From Mesorhizobium sp. (lineage in GTDB: Bacteria > Pseudomonadota > Alphaproteobacteria > Rhizobiales > Rhizobiaceae), in the NCBI GenBank assembly GCA_004020545.1, contig SAQE01000002.1:124001-188000 (forward strand): DNA of 64,000 nucleotides. The letters are read 5' to 3'. A program made the position numbers and the translations under genes. A model generated the notes under the pieces. It was not told the DNA's origin. It saw only the letters and a list, made by a program, of their open reading frames with translations, and ran no database searches. The stretch's first letter is position 1. Every line of letters begins with the position of its first letter. Of the stretch, positions 62,691 through 64,000 are shown piece by piece.

Positions 62691-62838
62691 ATTCCGGACG
62701 GAAAACCGCCGCACACTTTCCTGGAATTGCTTCTAGAGCGGTTCAGCTTTTCACAGAATCGCTGACCCGCTCTAAGTATTTGTTTTTACGCAATTCCGAA
62801 CGGAAAACCGCTACACACTTTTCCTGAAATTGCTCTAA
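62691..62838. repeat. Rhizobial-type palindromic intergenic repeat with paired flanks
   Basis: Two similar 45-base blocks (62691-62735 and 62793-62837; core CGGAAAACCGC, then CACACTTT and CCTG) flank an inverted repeat with 13-base arms (62735-62747 and 62761-62773, one mismatch). The right block runs into the stop codon of the Rrf2 gene. The composition and symmetry suggest a non-coding mobile or dispersed element. Confidence 0.75.
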
Positions 62839-63284
62839 ATCTGCGACGTCAGCTCGGCCGGGAAATCGTCGTTGTCGGCGTCGCGCATGGCGGCGAGGCT
62901 GCGATTGTCGAGCACCTCGGCGATCGCCTGGCGCACTTCCAGCATCATATGGCGGACCTGGCATGTCGCCTCGTCGCAATCCTCGCAGCGCTGGTATTGC
63001 GTGCGGCTGGCGCAGGGGATCGGCGCCAGCGGCCCGTCCAGCACGCGCACGACATGGCCGATCTTGATCTCCGAAGCGGGCCTGGCGAGGCGATAGCCGC
63101 CTTCCTTGCCCTTGCGGCTCTGCACGAAGCCGGCGTTGCGCAGTTCGCCCAGGATGGCATCCAGGAACTTCTTCGGGATGTTGTTGGCGACCGCTATGTC
63201 GTTGACGAATGCAAGCTGGCCAACCGGCAGGCTGGCAAGATGCACGAGGGCCTTGAGGCCGTATTTGCCTTTTTTGGTCAGCAT
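62835..63284 (-). CDS. Rrf2 family transcriptional regulator
   Basis: A 149-residue winged-helix protein of the Rrf2 group (MLTKKGKYGLKALVHLASLP at the N-terminus, then ANNIPKKFLDAILGELRNAGFVQSRKG as recognition helix and wing). Four cysteines, in PCASRTQYQRCEDCDEATC near residues 91-109, could hold an iron-sulfur cluster. Family members include IscR, NsrR, RirA and CymR. The adjacent sulfate-binding gene suggests control of sulfur or cysteine metabolism, but this is an inference. Confidence 0.87.
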   Translation of the reverse strand: MLTKKGKYGLKALVHLASLPVGQLAFVNDIAVANNIPKKFLDAILGELRNAGFVQSRKGKEGGYRLARPASEIKIGHVVRVLDGPLAPIPCASRTQYQRCEDCDEATCQVRHMMLEVRQAIAEVLDNRSLAAMRDADNDDFPAELTSQI

Positions 63285-63488
63285 GCCCGATTCAGTTCAT
63301 CAAACCCCAATCGCCTGCATCTGGCGGTTGTTTGTGTGCAAATCATGACAGTTTGGCCACTGAATGCTGTTTGGCCCAACAATTTGCGAGCACAGATTTA
63401 GGCACAAACGCGTTGATTCTTCGTAACGTTTTTCACAGAGGACTCGGGATTCGGCCGGCGATTCAATCCCGCCCGCCGGCCACAAAGA

Positions 63489-63508
63489 AAGCCGGCAAAG
63501 GCCGGCTT
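63489..63508 (-). terminator. Rho-independent terminator of the sulfate-binding gene
   Basis: An 8-base stem (63489-63496 with 63501-63508) closes a 4-base loop. Read on the minus strand the stem is followed by TCTTTGT. It lies 22 bases beyond the stop of the gene at 63531, on the same strand. Confidence 0.78.
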
Positions 63509-63530
63509 CCTGCGCTCTATGATTGAGGAG

Positions 63531-64000
63531 CTAGTGGCCGGCGTAGGCCTGGTCGAGCAGGCCGCCGGCCGCGAAATGCTCTTTCTGCACCTTGTCCCAG
63601 CCGCCGAAGACCTCGTCCACCGTCAACAGGCGCACGTCGGGAAAATCGGCCTTGTATTTGGCGGCGACCGAGGCGTCGCGAGCCCGCAGGCCGTTGCGGG
63701 CAGCGATGTCCTGGCCCTCCGGCGAATAGAGGAAGTCGAGATAGGTCTTGGCGAGATCGCGGCTGCCGTGCTCGTCGGCGACTTTGTCGACGATCGCCAC
63801 CGGGAATTCGGCCAGCAGGCTGACCGAGGGCGTGACCTGCTCGAACTTGTCGTCGCCATATTCCTTGCGGATGCCGCGTGTTTCCGACTCGAAGGTGATC
63901 AGCACGTCGCCTATCTCGCGCTGGACGAAGGTGGTGGTGGCGGCGCGGCCACCGGTGTCGAAGATCGGCACGTTGTTGAACAGCTTGGTGATGAACTCCT
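63531..64000 (-). CDS. Sulfate ABC transporter substrate-binding protein, 5' end beyond window
   Basis: The frame is open to the edge at 64000, so only the C-terminal part (about 156 residues) is present. Features of the CysP/Sbp family are VPIFDTGGRAATTTFVQREIGDVLITFESE, QVTPSVSLLAEFPVAIVDKV and LDFLYSPEGQDIAARNGLR. It binds sulfate or thiosulfate in the periplasm for the CysTWA importer, whose other genes would lie further along or elsewhere. A GTG at 63971 is only an internal codon. Next to it is the Rrf2 gene, read in the same direction. Confidence 0.88.
   Translation of the reverse strand, partial: EFITKLFNNVPIFDTGGRAATTTFVQREIGDVLITFESETRGIRKEYGDDKFEQVTPSVSLLAEFPVAIVDKVADEHGSRDLAKTYLDFLYSPEGQDIAARNGLRARDASVAAKYKADFPDVRLLTVDEVFGGWDKVQKEHFAAGGLLDQAYAGH

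Noticed and set aside
62537-62827. Open frame of 96 codons on the + strand
   Set aside because: It runs through the palindromic repeat and the start of the acyltransferase gene on the other strand, and has no family similarity.

Overview
The window is GC-rich, almost fully coding, and reads as chromosome of a rhizobial alphaproteobacterium. The pcaDCHGB/pobA and pcaIJF arrangement, moc-type rhizopine genes, many ribose-type ABC importers and short palindromic intergenic repeats all fit a Mesorhizobium-like organism. The genus is inferred from gene content, not from a search. No rRNA, tRNA, CRISPR, phage or insertion-sequence gene was seen.

Layout. 1-8168: protocatechuate and 4-hydroxybenzoate catabolism (pcaD end, pcaC, pcaH, pcaG, pcaB, pobA on +; pcaI, pcaJ, pcaF on -; IclR regulator pcaR). 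8294-9487: an MFS transporter. 9583-20616: one long + strand cluster of a GntR regulator, an ADP-ribosylglycohydrolase, a PfkB kinase, a four-gene polyamine-type ABC importer, a Gfo/Idh dehydrogenase, a TIM-barrel isomerase, a MocD-like membrane oxygenase, a MocE-like Rieske ferredoxin and a PanB-like protein. Part of it resembles rhizopine (moc) catabolism, and it is the best candidate for an undescribed pathway. 20642-24678: an ammonia-lyase-like protein lacking the usual MIO serine and an ornithine-cyclodeaminase-like protein, divergent from a DHA2-type MFS exporter. 24959-31775: an ABC importer in which one permease is fused to an SMP-30/lactonase-like beta-propeller, followed by a second propeller protein. 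31978-32947: an AhpD-like protein and a GNAT acetyltransferase. 32986-41237: a molybdenum hydroxylase operon with cox-type accessory genes, an amidohydrolase and an AraC regulator; its Moco subunit is split into two genes.

41417-48538: a sugar-type ABC importer, a dehydrogenase, a nucleoside-sugar-type SDR and two nearly identical FCD-GntR regulators, with FadR-type operators in both divergent intergenic regions. 48552-50236: a DUF3175 protein and an MFS transporter. 50478-54668: an ABC importer with two permease domains fused in one chain. 54884-61443: a LacI regulator with a perfect palindromic operator, an ABC importer and gluconokinase. 61440-64000: an LpxL/HtrB-like acyltransferase, a palindromic repeat, an Rrf2 regulator and the end of a sulfate-binding protein gene.

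Taken together this is a catabolic accessory region: six ABC importers (one polyamine-type, four ribose-type and one sulfate-type fragment), each beside enzymes and a dedicated regulator, feeding aromatic, sugar, cyclitol-like or amine-like compounds into central metabolism. In three ribose-type systems a strong hairpin sits just after the binding-protein gene, which would allow excess binding protein over membrane subunits.
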